The translations under genes and the position numbers were made by a program. This document shows, in pieces, positions 10,986 to 22,027 of a stretch of DNA of 64,000 nt. Numbering within the stretch: position 1 is the stretch's first letter; each line of letters starts with the position of its first letter. The notes beneath the pieces were generated by a model, which saw only the letters and a program-made list of their open reading frames with translations, ran no database searches and was not told the DNA's origin. The DNA is taken from the NCBI GenBank assembly GCA_032716605.1, contig CM064512.1:22569810-22633809 (forward strand). Direction: 5' to 3'. The stretch comes from Paralithodes platypus (lineage: Eukaryota; Arthropoda; Malacostraca; Decapoda; Lithodidae).

Positions 10986-12205
10986 TTTATATACATATAT
11001 AGTTCGAATTATTAACTAAACACTTTCACTGGGTAGATGAAATAATCCATAATTGCCTGCCTATAGCTAGGCATGGTGGGCCAGAGGGAGGGAGCCCAGA
11101 ATTTAAAGGGCCGGGACCCTGCCTCACAGTCTGGGGGCCGGGAAATACTGACTTAACAAAGGCCCGGGCTCCTCAGAGAGGGACGCTATGGGGTTGCTAG
11201 ATACTTCCTTTTGTAACTTACTAATGCCTAACTTACCAGTTCAAATTGAGTCAAAATCGAGTCATAAACTTTTTTTGGCGAATATTTCTAATTTATAGGT
11301 GGCATTATGACTCGATCGCGTCGTAAGAATGCGGGAGGGTTAAGCTACCAACATAAAATAAGTCTTGTTAGCAGGTAACAGCAAACATATAAAATTACAT
11401 CATATAGCCACGCCTTGAGGATCATGCCGCGTTTTCACATGATATTCTGACGATCATTGAACAATTTAATACTGATTAGAAAGAATTATTAAAATTTCAA
11501 ATGGCAAAAAGTATTGCAACTGACCCTCTGACTTTCATATACCCTTCATAATCTATACAAAATCGTTTAATGATAACCAGAATAAACTGTCAAAATGCAT
11601 CATAATCCTCAAGGGATACATATATGCTTTGATTTATAATACAGTTTGCAGTTACTTGCATAATTAACATATTGTTTTATTTTAAGCGAGACACGAAATT
11701 GATATGATGTATTTCATTAACACGAATATATAAATATCTAACATACATCAGAAATGTAACATTTTTTCCAAAGATTAGCAAATGTATTTACTTACTAGAA
11801 ACATTGTGTATTGCCAACAGTACTTTTCAGAAAGGTAGCTCGTCTTTATTCATGTAGTGTGCAGGTATAAACCCCATTCTCTGTTCACATCCTCTAAGGA
11901 CAGTAATCTGACAAATTAATGTAATCCATCACAGAGTTCGTCATAATATTAATATATGCAGATTTTGTAAAATAGTAACGGCGCTGTCGCACAAGAACTA
12001 ATACCCCATTCAATAATACCCCAAATGCTGTAGACATTTGATAAGGAATCGCTGGCACTCCTGTTTCATTTGCTTGACCTCTCTTACTGATTCCCTTTGT
12101 GCCTCACTTACACTGAGAGTAGTCCAGCATGCTCTCACAAACACCTCCTCCTCCTATCTACTTCACTACACTTAACATGCACACCACACTTCCTCCTTCA
12201 AAATG
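10986..12205. other. No gene seen
   Basis: Unassigned, mostly AT-rich sequence. No domain, RNA gene or repeat copy recognised. Confidence 0.55.
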
Positions 12206-13514
12206 ATATAAAATTAATAACACAGGCCCAGCCTCGGAGCTCCCAGGGGGGGGGGAACCACAAATGCCCCAACACATGCCCGATCTTCCTCTACGACCCC
12301 TCTAAATGCTCTGGACCATGGCCTGTCACTCTTGCTATCAACTTTTGCATTATTCGCAGCCTTTCCTCTAATTTTCACTCTGTCGAACACCATCTTTCCT
12401 CCAACAAACCTGATCTTTTTTTCTTCACCGAAACCCAGGTATCTAAGACAACTTCCAGCAGCCCCTTTTCTGTATCCTCCTACTTTCTCTATCCTAGTTT
12501 CAAAGCCTAAGGCGGATGTTGAGCATACGTGCACAACAAACTTACTTGCTCTCGTGTTCCCGATTTCGACTCCTCTGAATTCTCAACTTAATGGCTCAAA
12601 TTATCCTGTCATTCTCATACTAAATATTTCTGTGGTGTCTATCTTTCACCTAACACTACCGACTTTCCCAAATTCTTTGACTATCTAAGCTATAAAGTGG
12701 AACACATTCTATCCATCTCTTCCTTCTCTGAAATCTCCATCTAAGGAGATTTCAACGTTCACCACCGCCAATGGCTCTCCTCTCACACTACTGACCGACC
12801 TGGTGAACAAGCCTACGTCTTTACTATCATAAATGACCTAGAGCAGCTGGTCCAGCAACCAACCCATATCCCGGATCGCTTCGGAGATCCGCCAAACATT
12901 CTTGACTTATTTCTGACTTCTAACCCTTCTTCTTATACTGTCAATCTTTTCTCTCCTTTGGGCTCCTCCGACCATAAACTTATCTCAGTCACCTGCCCAA
13001 TCTCTTCAGTACGACCACCCGATCCTCCCAGCCGGCGGCGCTTGTGGCACTTTGGTGCTGCCGACTGGGAGGCTCTCCGACAGTACTTCTTTGATTTACC
13101 ATGGAATTTACTTCTGCTTCCGTGGCCGAGGACTCTCGGAGAGTGCTGAGCGCATTACCGAGGTAATCCTCTAGGGCATGGATGCATACATTCCATTTTC
13201 TTTCTCTCAGCCTAATGGAAAAAAATCTTGGTATACTCACGCTTGTTCTACTGCTGTCCACAACAAGGAGGAAGCATTCAAACGGTACCGACGCCTTAAA
13301 ACTCAAGAATCTCAATCTTCCTATGTTTCTGCCCGGAATCAAGCCAAATCTGTTCTTTGACTTGCCAAGCACTCTTTCATCAATAAAAAATGTACTGAAC
13401 TATCCAACTCTAGCTCTTGCCAGGCTTTCTGGCATCTAGCTAAAAACCTCTCCAACAACTTTTCTTCCTTGCCTTTCCCTCCCCTTTTCCACCCTGATGG
13501 CACAACCATCACTT
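12206..13514 (+). pseudogene. LINE A, 5' part: endonuclease and pre-RT region
   Basis: Fragments in several frames give an APE-type endonuclease. A start block INFCIIRSLSSNF lies near 12340, followed by KPDLFFFTETQVS, a [10 protein letters not shown] block near 12750 (the usual catalytic GDFN), QQPTHIPDR and [11 protein letters not shown] near 12890, and [10 protein letters not shown] near 12960 (the SDH box). A pre-RT basic region follows, and it ends at DGTTIT where LINE B has inserted. Stops and frameshifts (for example in-frame stops around 12740 and 13170) mean it is dead. The 5' boundary is approximate. The element resumes at 17155. Confidence 0.85.
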
Positions 13515-13972
13515 GCATCCCAGGAGCTGGACTGGACGACATTGTGGAAGCCTTCGAAGATACCACAAAGGATGCAAATGAAAATACCCTTTTTGTCATC
13601 CATGCTGGTTCAAATGACGTCATGCGCACCAGATCCGAAGAGTTGATGGAGAAATATCGCAAGATGATCCAGCACTACAAAAACAAGTCAAGGAATATCA
13701 TCATCTCAGGCATTCTCCCCAAGATCGACGCACCTGACAAATTCTACGACAAGGCTTTCAGCACAAATAGCCGACTAAAACATTTGTGTCTGAGGGAAGA
13801 AGTTGAATTCATCAACCTCTGGGACAACTTCTACAACCAGCCTACTCTGTTCCGCAAGGATGGCACTCATCTAAACCCTGTGGGTTCAGCACGCATGGGT
13901 CGTCTCCTACACGAAGCAGTCCGCAGCCATGGATCAAAAAACGCCATCCGAGAAGAAGCAGCAGTGACATAA
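13515..13972 (+). CDS. LINE B ORF1, C-terminal SGNH esterase-like domain (partial)
   Basis: The frame is open from the insertion junction to a TAA at 13970-13972. It contains HAGSNDV (the GxND block, oxyanion-hole Asn) and KDGTHLNPVGSARMG (the DxxH block with catalytic Asp and His). The N-terminal GDS block with the nucleophile serine is absent, because the element is 5'-truncated. Esterase domains in ORF1 are known from CR1-like LINEs, where they are thought to help the ribonucleoprotein. The Met upstream of the junction belongs to LINE A, so the apparent ORF1 start is a fusion artefact. ORF2 begins 83 bp downstream. Confidence 0.8.
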
Positions 13973-14055
13973 ATCATCCAACGCCAAGAAAAAAACAGAG
14001 GCAACCGAGGACCACCAGCGATAAGGACCGGAGACAGCGAGGACCGAGGACAGCC

Positions 14056-16935
14056 ATGAACATAAATGTAGATCCGACAAGAACCAAAAATATTATTGAA
14101 GCGCGTTCCGTGAGTTCTAAAATAACAAATTTAAAGGTTTTCTATGCAAACGCTCGTAGCATACGCAATAAATTTTCAGATTTAGAGGAGCTAGTGTTTA
14201 CAGAAAATTATGATGTGATTGGCATAACAGAATCTTGGCTCAATACAGAAGATAGAGACTTTTTAGCAGAGTATTCACTTCCCGGTTATGTAATGTTTGA
14301 GAAAAGCCGAATAAATAGAAATGGAGGTGGCGTTTTACTTTATATCAAAGAAAGTCTTAACCCTACCCTCTTGTCAAAACCTCAAATTGTGAACGTCGAC
14401 GCATCTTTTGTGCTAATAAAGAATAATAAAGGTACCAAAATAATACTTGCATTAATATACAGACCTCCAGCTCAATCAGTGCAAACTGACCGAGAAATTT
14501 ACGAACAAATTGCAGATGTAAGTAACTCACAAGATACCGTAATTTTTGGTGACTTTAATTTACCTGTGACCAAGTGGGGCGATACTCTTACTTCACACTC
14601 CGGACATGACTTGTATACGAACTTGCAAGAGAGTTCGCTTTATCAATTTGTTGGAACGCCGACCCGTGGTAATAACGTTCTTGACATTGTACTTGCAACA
14701 AAAGAAGAATTAATAGAGAATTTGAATGTTGGTGATGAATTCAGTAACAGCGACCATCGTACGATAACTTTCACTTTAAAGTTTACTAGTAACGAACCAA
14801 ATAGTAGCATCGAAAAAGTCCCTAATTTCAAGAAAGCAAACTTCCATAAACTTAGAGCTATGTTTAAAGAAACTGACTGGAGCTTTTTAATTCACAATAA
14901 CGACATAAATACATCTTGGAAGTTATTCGAAGCCACTTACCTAAAAGCAGTGCAAGACTGCATACCATCGAAAACTCGGCGTCCAGGCCATAATAATAAG
15001 CCCAAATGGTGGAATAAAGATATTTCAAACTGCCTGCTTGCTAAAAAATTTGCTAATGATAGATTAAAATCCTCACAAAATGACGAAGAACGGCTGAAAT
15101 TTGTAGAGCTACGACGCAAAGCCAAAAAGTTAATTAAGCAAAGTAAAAAGACCTTAGAGTTACATATTGCGAATCAAAGTAAAACAAACCCGAAAGAATT
15201 CTATAGTTATATCAGAAAGAAAAAAGTAGTTACTTCAACTGTTGGACCGTTAGTCGATGAAAATGGAGAATACACCAAAGACGAAGAACAAATGAGTAAT
15301 GCCCTCAATACCTTCTTTGCATCAGTTTTTACAACAGAAGACCTCAGTGATATCCCTACACCATCGCCGATTCAGATTGATAATTCAGATGTTCTAAGCA
15401 ATATCACCGTTACAGAGAGAGAAGTATTGAATTGTTTAGATAAACTCAAGGTAAATAAAACGCCTGGACCTGATACAATCTCGCCTAGAGTTCTAAAGGA
15501 AGCTAAGGATGAGCTCTCTAAACCACTGACATTACTATTCAATAAATCCTTGCAGTCTGGAACTATGCCCGATCAGTGGAAGCTAGCCAACGTAACACCG
15601 ATATTCAAAAAAGGCAGCAAATCCCTACCCAGTAACTATCGTCCAATTAGCTTAACCTCAGTTGTATGTAAAATGCTAGAAACGGTCATACGAGACAGAC
15701 TCGTAAATCACTTAGAGGAAAATAACATACTTAAAGATACTCAACACGGCTTTCGTAAAAAACGTTCCTGTTTAACAAACCTCTTAGACTTCTTCCACGA
15801 TATCCTCAACCTCTACGATGAGAGTAAAGCTGTAGATATTATATACCTTGATTTTCAAAAGGCCTTTGACAAAGTTCCCCACAAACGTTTACTGCTAAAA
15901 CTAAAAGCGCATGGAATACAAGACGGTGTGTTGAAATGGATAGAAAATTGGCTCAGCGACAGAAAGCAAAGAGTAGTCATAAACGGTAAGGCATCAAAAT
16001 GGACCAATGTAAGTAGCGGGGTACCCCAGGGATCGGTACTAGGACCAATTCTCTTTCTAATTTACATCAACGACATAGATGAGGGTCTCACCTGTACAAT
16101 CTCAAAATTTGCTGACGATACAAAATTTGCAAATAGCGTACTCTCAAAAGAACAAGTTGACGATATGCAACACAATCTAGATAAATTGTCATGTTGGGCC
16201 CAAATTTGGCAAATGAGTTTCAATGCGGATAAATGTAAAGTACTACATATCGGATACCTAAATGAGAAAGCAAACTATTCGATGAATGGCACTCAGCTTA
16301 AGAATGTAAACAGAGAAACCGATCTGGGAGTAACAATATCGAGTAACCTAAAACCGAGTCAACAATGTTCAGAAGTTGTTAAGAAGGCAAACAAAATAAT
16401 TGGCTTTATAGGCAGGTCATTTGAGCATAAATCCAAAGAAGTTATCCTAACCCTTTACAATTCATTAGTCCGCCCTCTTCTGGAATACTGCGTTCAATCC
16501 TGGTGCCCTTATTACCAAAAAGATATAAACAAGCTAGAACGAGTTCAACGTAGAGTTACCAAAATGATACCTAGCCTAAAGAACAAACCATACGAAGAGC
16601 GTCTTAGAGAATTAAATCTATTTCCTTTAATCCAGCGCAGATTAAGAGGTGACTTAATTCAAGTGTTCAAAATCATCAAAGGCATCGACAATATGAACTG
16701 TAGTAAGTACTTCACTATCGACCAATCTAATTACACGCGGGGAAACGGTTGCAAAATTATTGGTAAATCTTTTAACTCACACGAATCTAAGAATTTCTTC
16801 TTCAATCGAGTTGTCAACTTGTGGAATGGGCTTCCCCGAAACGTTATAGACTGCATCACCGTTGATTCATTTAAACTCCGCCTAGACAAATATCTCGCAT
16901 CAAACCCGCGACTGACTGCGTTTGTAAATGAATAA
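14056..16935 (+). CDS. LINE B ORF2: endonuclease-reverse transcriptase (959 aa, intact)
   Basis: Polyprotein for target-primed reverse transcription. The N-terminal APE-like endonuclease (about 30-245) shows FYANARSIRNK, DVIGITESWL, GGGVLLYI, FGDFNLPVTKW, NVLDIVLA and SNSDHRTI. A basic linker precedes the RT (about 470-760), with TPGPDTISP, WKLANVTPIFKKG, NYRPISLTSVVCKMLE, QHGFRKKRS, YLDFQKAFDKVPH (motif A), SGVPQGSVLGPILFLIYIND (motif B) and the catalytic KFADDTK (motif C). The C-terminal tail has the LVRPLLEYCVQSWCPYY, RVQRRVTKM and FFFNRVVNLWNGLP blocks common in CR1/Rex-type elements. It is a single frame from an ATG with no stops, so the insertion is probably young. Full length compares well with family ORF2 proteins (about 900-1000 aa). 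Confidence 0.93.
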   Translation: MNINVDPTRTKNIIEARSVSSKITNLKVFYANARSIRNKFSDLEELVFTENYDVIGITESWLNTEDRDFLAEYSLPGYVMFEKSRINRNGGGVLLYIKESLNPTLLSKPQIVNVDASFVLIKNNKGTKIILALIYRPPAQSVQTDREIYEQIADVSNSQDTVIFGDFNLPVTKWGDTLTSHSGHDLYTNLQESSLYQFVGTPTRGNNVLDIVLATKEELIENLNVGDEFSNSDHRTITFTLKFTSNEPNSSIEKVPNFKKANFHKLRAMFKETDWSFLIHNNDINTSWKLFEATYLKAVQDCIPSKTRRPGHNNKPKWWNKDISNCLLAKKFANDRLKSSQNDEERLKFVELRRKAKKLIKQSKKTLELHIANQSKTNPKEFYSYIRKKKVVTSTVGPLVDENGEYTKDEEQMSNALNTFFASVFTTEDLSDIPTPSPIQIDNSDVLSNITVTEREVLNCLDKLKVNKTPGPDTISPRVLKEAKDELSKPLTLLFNKSLQSGTMPDQWKLANVTPIFKKGSKSLPSNYRPISLTSVVCKMLETVIRDRLVNHLEENNILKDTQHGFRKKRSCLTNLLDFFHDILNLYDESKAVDIIYLDFQKAFDKVPHKRLLLKLKAHGIQDGVLKWIENWLSDRKQRVVINGKASKWTNVSSGVPQGSVLGPILFLIYINDIDEGLTCTISKFADDTKFANSVLSKEQVDDMQHNLDKLSCWAQIWQMSFNADKCKVLHIGYLNEKANYSMNGTQLKNVNRETDLGVTISSNLKPSQQCSEVVKKANKIIGFIGRSFEHKSKEVILTLYNSLVRPLLEYCVQSWCPYYQKDINKLERVQRRVTKMIPSLKNKPYEERLRELNLFPLIQRRLRGDLIQVFKIIKGIDNMNCSKYFTIDQSNYTRGNGCKIIGKSFNSHESKNFFFNRVVNLWNGLPRNVIDCITVDSFKLRLDKYLASNPRLTAFVNE

Positions 16936-17154
16936 CTTTATTTTATCCCCCCCTCAGTTACTAACCCATCTGTCCCCTACTAACTTCCTAATCCTGCCAC
17001 GGACATTAGTTCCAGGGCAGTAATTCCCCTTCCAATGTTCCCTTACCCACTCTAAACCACTGTTTGGACACTTGATCCTCAGTGTTTTGGAGGACAAGCA
17101 ACCTAGAAGGGTCACTAGATCTGTTGTTGCTTGATTTCCTTTGTACTCCTTTGT
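16936..17154 (+). other. LINE B 3' untranslated region
   Basis: About 220 bp between the ORF2 stop and the LINE A junction. It carries no gene and ends in the tandem 10-mers at 17137-17156. Confidence 0.75.
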
Positions 17155-17156
17155 AC
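17137..17156 (+). repeat. Two tandem 10-bp units at the LINE B 3' terminus
   Basis: TCCTTTGTAC is repeated twice, back to back, directly at the insertion edge. CR1-type LINEs prime on short tandem 3' units, so this is probably the functional end. The second unit overlaps the ACTT target copy by two bases. Confidence 0.8.
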
Positions 17157-18775
17157 TTCTTCCTCTGACAAAGCTGAACTCTTCGCTCAAACTTTTGCTA
17201 GAAACTCTACCTTGGATGATTCCGGTGCTATTCTTCCCTCTCCACCCCCTCTCTCCTACTTATGCCTAATATCCTAATATCTTCTAAAGATGTACTTTCT
17301 ACCCTCTCTGGGCTTAATACTAAGAAGGTGTGCGGTCCGGACGGTGTTCCTTCTGTTGTACTCAAAAACTGTGCTTCTCTTGTATTTTTAAAGTTTTTGA
17401 AACTATTCTTGCTTCCAAATTTCTTAAGCATTTATCTTCTCATAATCGGCTCTCAGATCACCAGTATGGCTTCCTTAATGGTTGCTCTACTGGTGATCTT
17501 CTTTCATATCATACTAACTCTTGGTCATCCAACTTTCGGGACTTCGGTGAGACTTTTTCTGTTGCACTAGACATATCGAAGGCCTTTGAGAGAGTCTGGC
17601 ACAAATCTTTAATTTCCAAACTGCCCTCCTTCGGTTTGTGTCCCACCATCTGTGCCTTTGTCTCTAATTTCCTTTCCGGCCGTTCCATAGCTGCGGTTGT
17701 GGACGGCCATCGCTCATTTCCTCATCCTATCAACTCCGGTGTTCCACAGGATTCGGTCCTATCTCCTATTCTCTTTCTATTTATCACAAATTACCTTCTC
17801 AACTCTATAACCAGTCCCATCCATTCATATGCAGACGACTCTACATTACACCACTCAATTAGTTTTCCAGAACGCCCCAGCCAGCAGTCCCTCAAAAGCA
17901 AACGTAATGAAACCATAAAACACTTATCTTCTGATCTAGCTACTATTTCCAATTGGGGTGGAGAAAACCTTGCTGCATTTAATACTTTCAAGACTCAATT
18001 TATCCATCGTACTACCCCTCAGGAACCTCCAGAGGGCTATCCCTTATTCTTCAACAATACAAAAATCAACCCTTCATCTTCTCTGAATGTTCTCGGTGTC
18101 TCTTTTTCTTCTGCTCTCACTTGGGAGGACCATATTACCAGTCTCACTAAGGCAGCCTCTCAAAAGCTGAGGGCGCTCAACGCCTCAAGGGGTTCTCTAC
18201 CCTGCGCAGCTTCTTGCTTTGTTCAGGGGCACAGTGCGTCCTTGTATTGAGCATTGATCACATGTGAGGGGAGGATCCTCTAACACCACACTCCTAGACA
18301 ATGTAGAAAGGAAAGCCTTTCGTATCAATTACTCCCGTCCACTCACCAACTATCTGCAATCTCTCTCTCTTCGCTGCAATGTTGCATCTCTCTCGCTATG
18401 CTATCGCTACTACGATAATCAGTTTTCCTCGGAGCTTTCCCAGTGTATACCACCTCCTCTACGTCGGGTATGTAGTACCCGCCTTGCAACACAATCCCAC
18501 CCTTACTCTGTGCAACTCTCCAAACCAAGAGTGAAACGCTATTCTCAGACTTTCTTCAATTCAACTGCTGAACTCTGGAACTCTCTCCCAGAATCAGTCT
18601 TTCCCTCTTTCTATTACTTAAGTTGCTTCAAACTCTGTGTGTCCAGGCGTTTTAGCTCGAACGTCCCTTGATTTTAGCCCTGTCACTCTTTCAACTTTGG
18701 GGGAGGCACTCGATGCAGGCAGGTGTGCCTTTTATCTCCCTCATTCACATAGAAAACAAAAACGAATATTCTGGG
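17155..18775 (+). pseudogene. LINE A, 3' part: reverse transcriptase, C-terminal tail and 3' UTR
   Basis: Continues LINE A after the LINE B insertion. It has CGPDGVPSVVL near 17330, DHQYGFLNGCSTGDLLSY near 17460, SVALDISKAFERVWHKSL (motif A, about 17560-17610), NSGVPQDSVLSPILFLF (motif B, where the usual Gly of PQGSV is Asp), YADDSTLHHSISF (motif C, about 17830), and the C-terminal block TAELWNSLPESVFPS near 18570. There are frameshifts near 17390 and a stop at about 18248. The coding part ends at 18671, followed by a 3' UTR that recurs at 20.2-20.7 kb. Nonfunctional. Confidence 0.88.
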
Positions 18776-20185
18776 AACTACTAGACGATTGTATACAGCT
18801 TCACAAGGACGTCTACCAATTAAAATGCTACAGACTATCTAAACTATCCCTTTAAGCTACTATATACCCTTCCTAGGCTTCATAAAATCGTCTAAACGCA
18901 GCTGAAATAAAATAAATACGATGTCACCGGTACTTAAGGGGTTAATGATATACAGTAGGTGTTTTGCGTTTTGAGGGATTCACGTACTTTGTTTCTGTTT
19001 TATTTTGATTAGTTTATGATACAGGCAAATCACAATTGTATCATTACATACATTTAATTTACCGGAAAATAAATTTGAAACACAATTTCAGAGGGTATTA
19101 TACTATTCTTATTTTATGTTTTTGCTTTCTGATTCTGAAATTTTGCTTAGCAAACACAGGATCTAAGTAGTGCTAATTACGGAAAACAAGAAATAACGTT
19201 ATGTAACAATGTTAATATTACATTATTTACAAAAGTAATTACACCAACAAACAGGAAAACGCATTCAAATGAATAAAACTTTGACAATCAGAGGCAGAGA
19301 AGTTTAAATTACTTTTAAAAAGTGATTGGCATTCCATAATGACATTCTTTCGCAGACCACGTTTCACTTAAACCATTACTCGAAGGTAGTTCTGTTTGTG
19401 ACAGTGACTAATTCACACTGCCGGTCCATTATTAGCATGGGTAATTTACTCATAATTACTTGCTCAAGAAATGTTAATAAGGACCACTGCATCAAAATGC
19501 ATTTTCCATTCATGCTAACATTAAACGGTGTTATTTAGTTGAGAAAACTCTTCAAAATGTAGGTATTTATATTTTGAAGAACGTGTAGCTCTCTCATATT
19601 GTGGACTTTAATATAATTACATAGCATAATGAAGATATCTCGTAGTAAATTAATACAGTATATGCTTTCTCATATATTATAACCTCTACGTCAGAGCCAC
19701 ACACATATGTTTTAATTATTTTGCAGTTAGTCTGGAAATTTTATTTTTGTGAGGGTTGATTTAATAAATATAATATTTCATAAATAATAATTTAATTGAC
19801 TGTCAAAATGAATACATACAAATTATGTATACATACATGAAACAAAAGTCAGTAGACCTAATTCATTAGTCTGAACAGACTGTACAGCACTCTAATCATA
19901 ACAATAGGACGATACATTTGTCGTTTCTTTTATAACGAGTAGTAGCTTGATTTTATTAAAGACATATGCTGACACAAATCGACATGTACTGTAAGTATGA
20001 AGCAGACTTCAAATAGTTTCATATTTTACAATTAAGAAGTTGAAAATCCAAGAACATAAGAGCAACAAGTTTATCGTCCAGTAAATATGAACATGGTATT
20101 GTTTGTAGGTGTTGGTTGGCTAACACGAATATGTGACCGCAATTAATATTGTGTTGTATTGTTTATATATTTATGTTTTCCTCTA
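18776..20185. other. No gene seen
   Basis: AT-rich sequence without a recognisable gene, RNA or repeat copy. Confidence 0.55.
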
Positions 20186-20189
20186 TGGA

Positions 20190-20495
20190 TGAGGGAGACA
20201 AAAGGCATAACTGCCTGTGACGAGTGTCTCCCCCAGAGTTTAAAGTGTGACGGGGCCAACATCAAGGAATGTACGAGCCAACATATCTGGATACACGGAG
20301 TTTGAAGCAATTTAAGTCATAGTATGAGGGAAAAATGGATTTAGGGAGAGCGTTCCAGAGTTCAGCTGCTGAAAAGAAGAAATATTGGGAATATAGTTTC
20401 ATTCTTGGGTTAGAGGGTAGCACAGAGTGCAGAGAGGGGTATAGTTTGTATTTTACCGAACAAGTGAACTCTGGAACTTCCGGTTTCTCCCTCAA
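20190..20495 (-). pseudogene. LINE A 3'-end fragment, inverted
   Basis: On the minus strand it carries the LINE A C-terminal block (AELWNALPKSIFPSYYDLN) and stop, followed by the 3' UTR with the GAGACAAAAGGC-like stretch. It is truncated at its 5' side. Confidence 0.8.
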
Positions 20496-20534
20496 TCAAT
20501 ATGTCATTTATCCTGTGACTTGGACTGCTTAAAA

Positions 20535-20668
20535 TGTCGTGAGTCCAAGCATTATGACCCCAACGTCCCTTTACTTTGGCTATCTGTCACTTTGTTGGCT
20601 TTGGGGGGGACACCTGTTACAGGCAGCCTGCCTTTTGTCTCCTTCATATTCATAAACACAAAAGGTAA
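20535..20668 (+). mobile_element. LINE A 3' UTR fragment
   Basis: Matches the LINE A 3' UTR at 18655-18770 (CCAACGTCCCTTTACTTTGG, then CAGGCAGCCTGCCTTTTGTC, ending CATAAACACAAAAGG). It lies head-to-head with the inverted fragment to its left. Confidence 0.75.
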
Positions 20669-21034
20669 TCGTTAGTTAAAAGAATAAGTGGTTGGGAGGG
20701 GTTTTGGTGGTTAGATTGTTTACGGCTTGAGCATGTGTGTCGTGTGGGAGTAGGGGAGGGATTGGGGAGAGAGGAGGGGTGGAGGGTCTGGGTAACAGAG
20801 GTGAGGCGGGAGGATGTGCGTAAGACGAACGGCAATTGGGCACGAGATACGGCAGGCTTAGTACTATTTGTTGGACACGGTTTATCATTGACCTCCCACA
20901 TAGACTCTCTGGGGTGTTGTTGGTGTGTGTTTGTGGTAATTGCCGGATATAACAGTCTGCTGTGGAGAACGTTTACTTGGGAGGGTGAGTATTGTTTTTA
21001 AGAGTTAGTTGGCAGACCTGGGATACTTATACTA
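20669..21034. other. No gene seen
   Basis: GC-richer stretch with short open frames on both strands and no recognised domain. Confidence 0.5.
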
Positions 21035-21290
21035 TACTCCATGCAATCGACCCGTGCATCTGGCTCCTAACTAGTGTGTGCATCGAGGCTCTTGATTGGC
21101 TATGATAACAGTACCCGAGCTCATTGGCCAAAATGAGTGACAGGGCTGATAATTTCTTCTTATTATCTTTATTATTCCTTATTTATTCATTAAACTATAC
21201 GTTTAAGTAATTTTAATGATTAATTAATAAATTATAGTCTTATCCGAATCTAAAGAGCTATTAAATATCACATGAACCCCAATAATAAAT
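21035..21290 (+). repeat. Dispersed repeat shared with 25203-25440
   Basis: TATACTCCATGCAATCGACC, CATCTGGCTCCTAACTAG, CATTGGCCAAAATGAGTG and a long TTATTCCTTATTTATTC stretch are all found in the same order at 25203-25440. The right-hand inverted arm seen in the other copy is missing here. Confidence 0.75.
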
Positions 21291-21483
21291 TATATATAAA
21301 TTAAACACAAGCGAAACAATAAAATTATAAACGGGAGAGTAAGCGAGAGCCGAGACTGACTGACTGGTTAACGCAGATTAGCCAATCACAGGCCATGATT
21401 TACTTACCGGTATCACGCATTTAAAATAGGCAGGGACGGAATATCTTCCCTTGCTTGTGTTTACTTTATTATATCTACAATTG

Positions 21484-21683
21484 TATGTGTTCCATGTGGT
21501 ATTTTATAGTTCTTAAGGTTCTGTTATCACCTATCACATTATCATTATCATTATTAAAATGTATCTAGTTTAATTAATATATATGGAATAATAAAGAACA
21601 GTGTATTTCATTCATACGATAATGTGATAGTCTACAGTGATATTCGAACCTTAAGAGCTATAAAATACCACATGGAACACATA
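21484..21683. mobile_element. Foldback (palindromic) element, about 200 bp
   Basis: The left arm TATGTGTTCCATGTGGTATT and its continuation are the reverse complement of the right arm ending at 21683, over about 37 bp with few mismatches. Further inward, TCACATTATC/GATAATGTGA extends the pairing. It looks like a MITE or hairpin remnant with no coding capacity. Its arms resemble a stretch of the 21035-21290 repeat near 21245-21275. Confidence 0.75.
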
Positions 21684-21685
21684 CT

Positions 21686-22027
21686 CACTCACTTCCTTCG
21701 CCTATCAACTCCGGTGTTCCTCAGGGCTCTGTCCTATCTCCTATTATCTTTCTAATGTTCATAAACTATCTTCTCAACTGTACCTCCAGTCCCATCCATT
21801 CATATGCAGACGACTCTACCTTACACTACTCAATTAGTTTTCCAGAACGCCCCAGCCAGCAATCCCTCAAAAACAAATTTAATGAAGCCATACAACACTT
21901 ATCTTCTGATCTAACTACTATTTCCAATTGGGCCAGAGATAACCTTGTTGCCTTTAATGCTTCCAAAACTCAATGTCTCCATCTTACTACCCGTCCGGAA
22001 CTCCCAGTGGACTATCCCTTATACATG
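21686..22027 (+). pseudogene. LINE A copy 3, short RT fragment
   Basis: Encodes the motif B to post-motif C segment (PINSGVPQGSVLSPI, then SYADDSTLHYSISFPERPSQ and NWARDNLVAFNASKTQ) in one frame. It is truncated at both ends and starts directly at the edge of the foldback element. Confidence 0.85.

Larger units (their letters stand above)
13515..17154 (+). mobile_element. LINE B: CR1-like non-LTR retrotransposon, 5'-truncated, inserted in LINE A
   Basis: This 3.64-kb insertion separates two halves of LINE A that are continuous in the copy at 2350-3722. The target tetranucleotide ACTT is present at both edges (13511-13514 and 17155-17158), giving a 4-bp duplication or a short microhomology. 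It keeps the C-terminal esterase part of ORF1 and the whole ORF2. It ends in two tandem copies of TCCTTTGTAC, typical of CR1-type elements, which end in short tandem units rather than poly-A. The call CR1-like rests on the esterase ORF1, the RT motifs and the tail. Confidence 0.85.

Noticed and set aside
20676..21001. Overlapping open frames on both strands
   Set aside because: GC-rich chance frames without any domain or repeat support.
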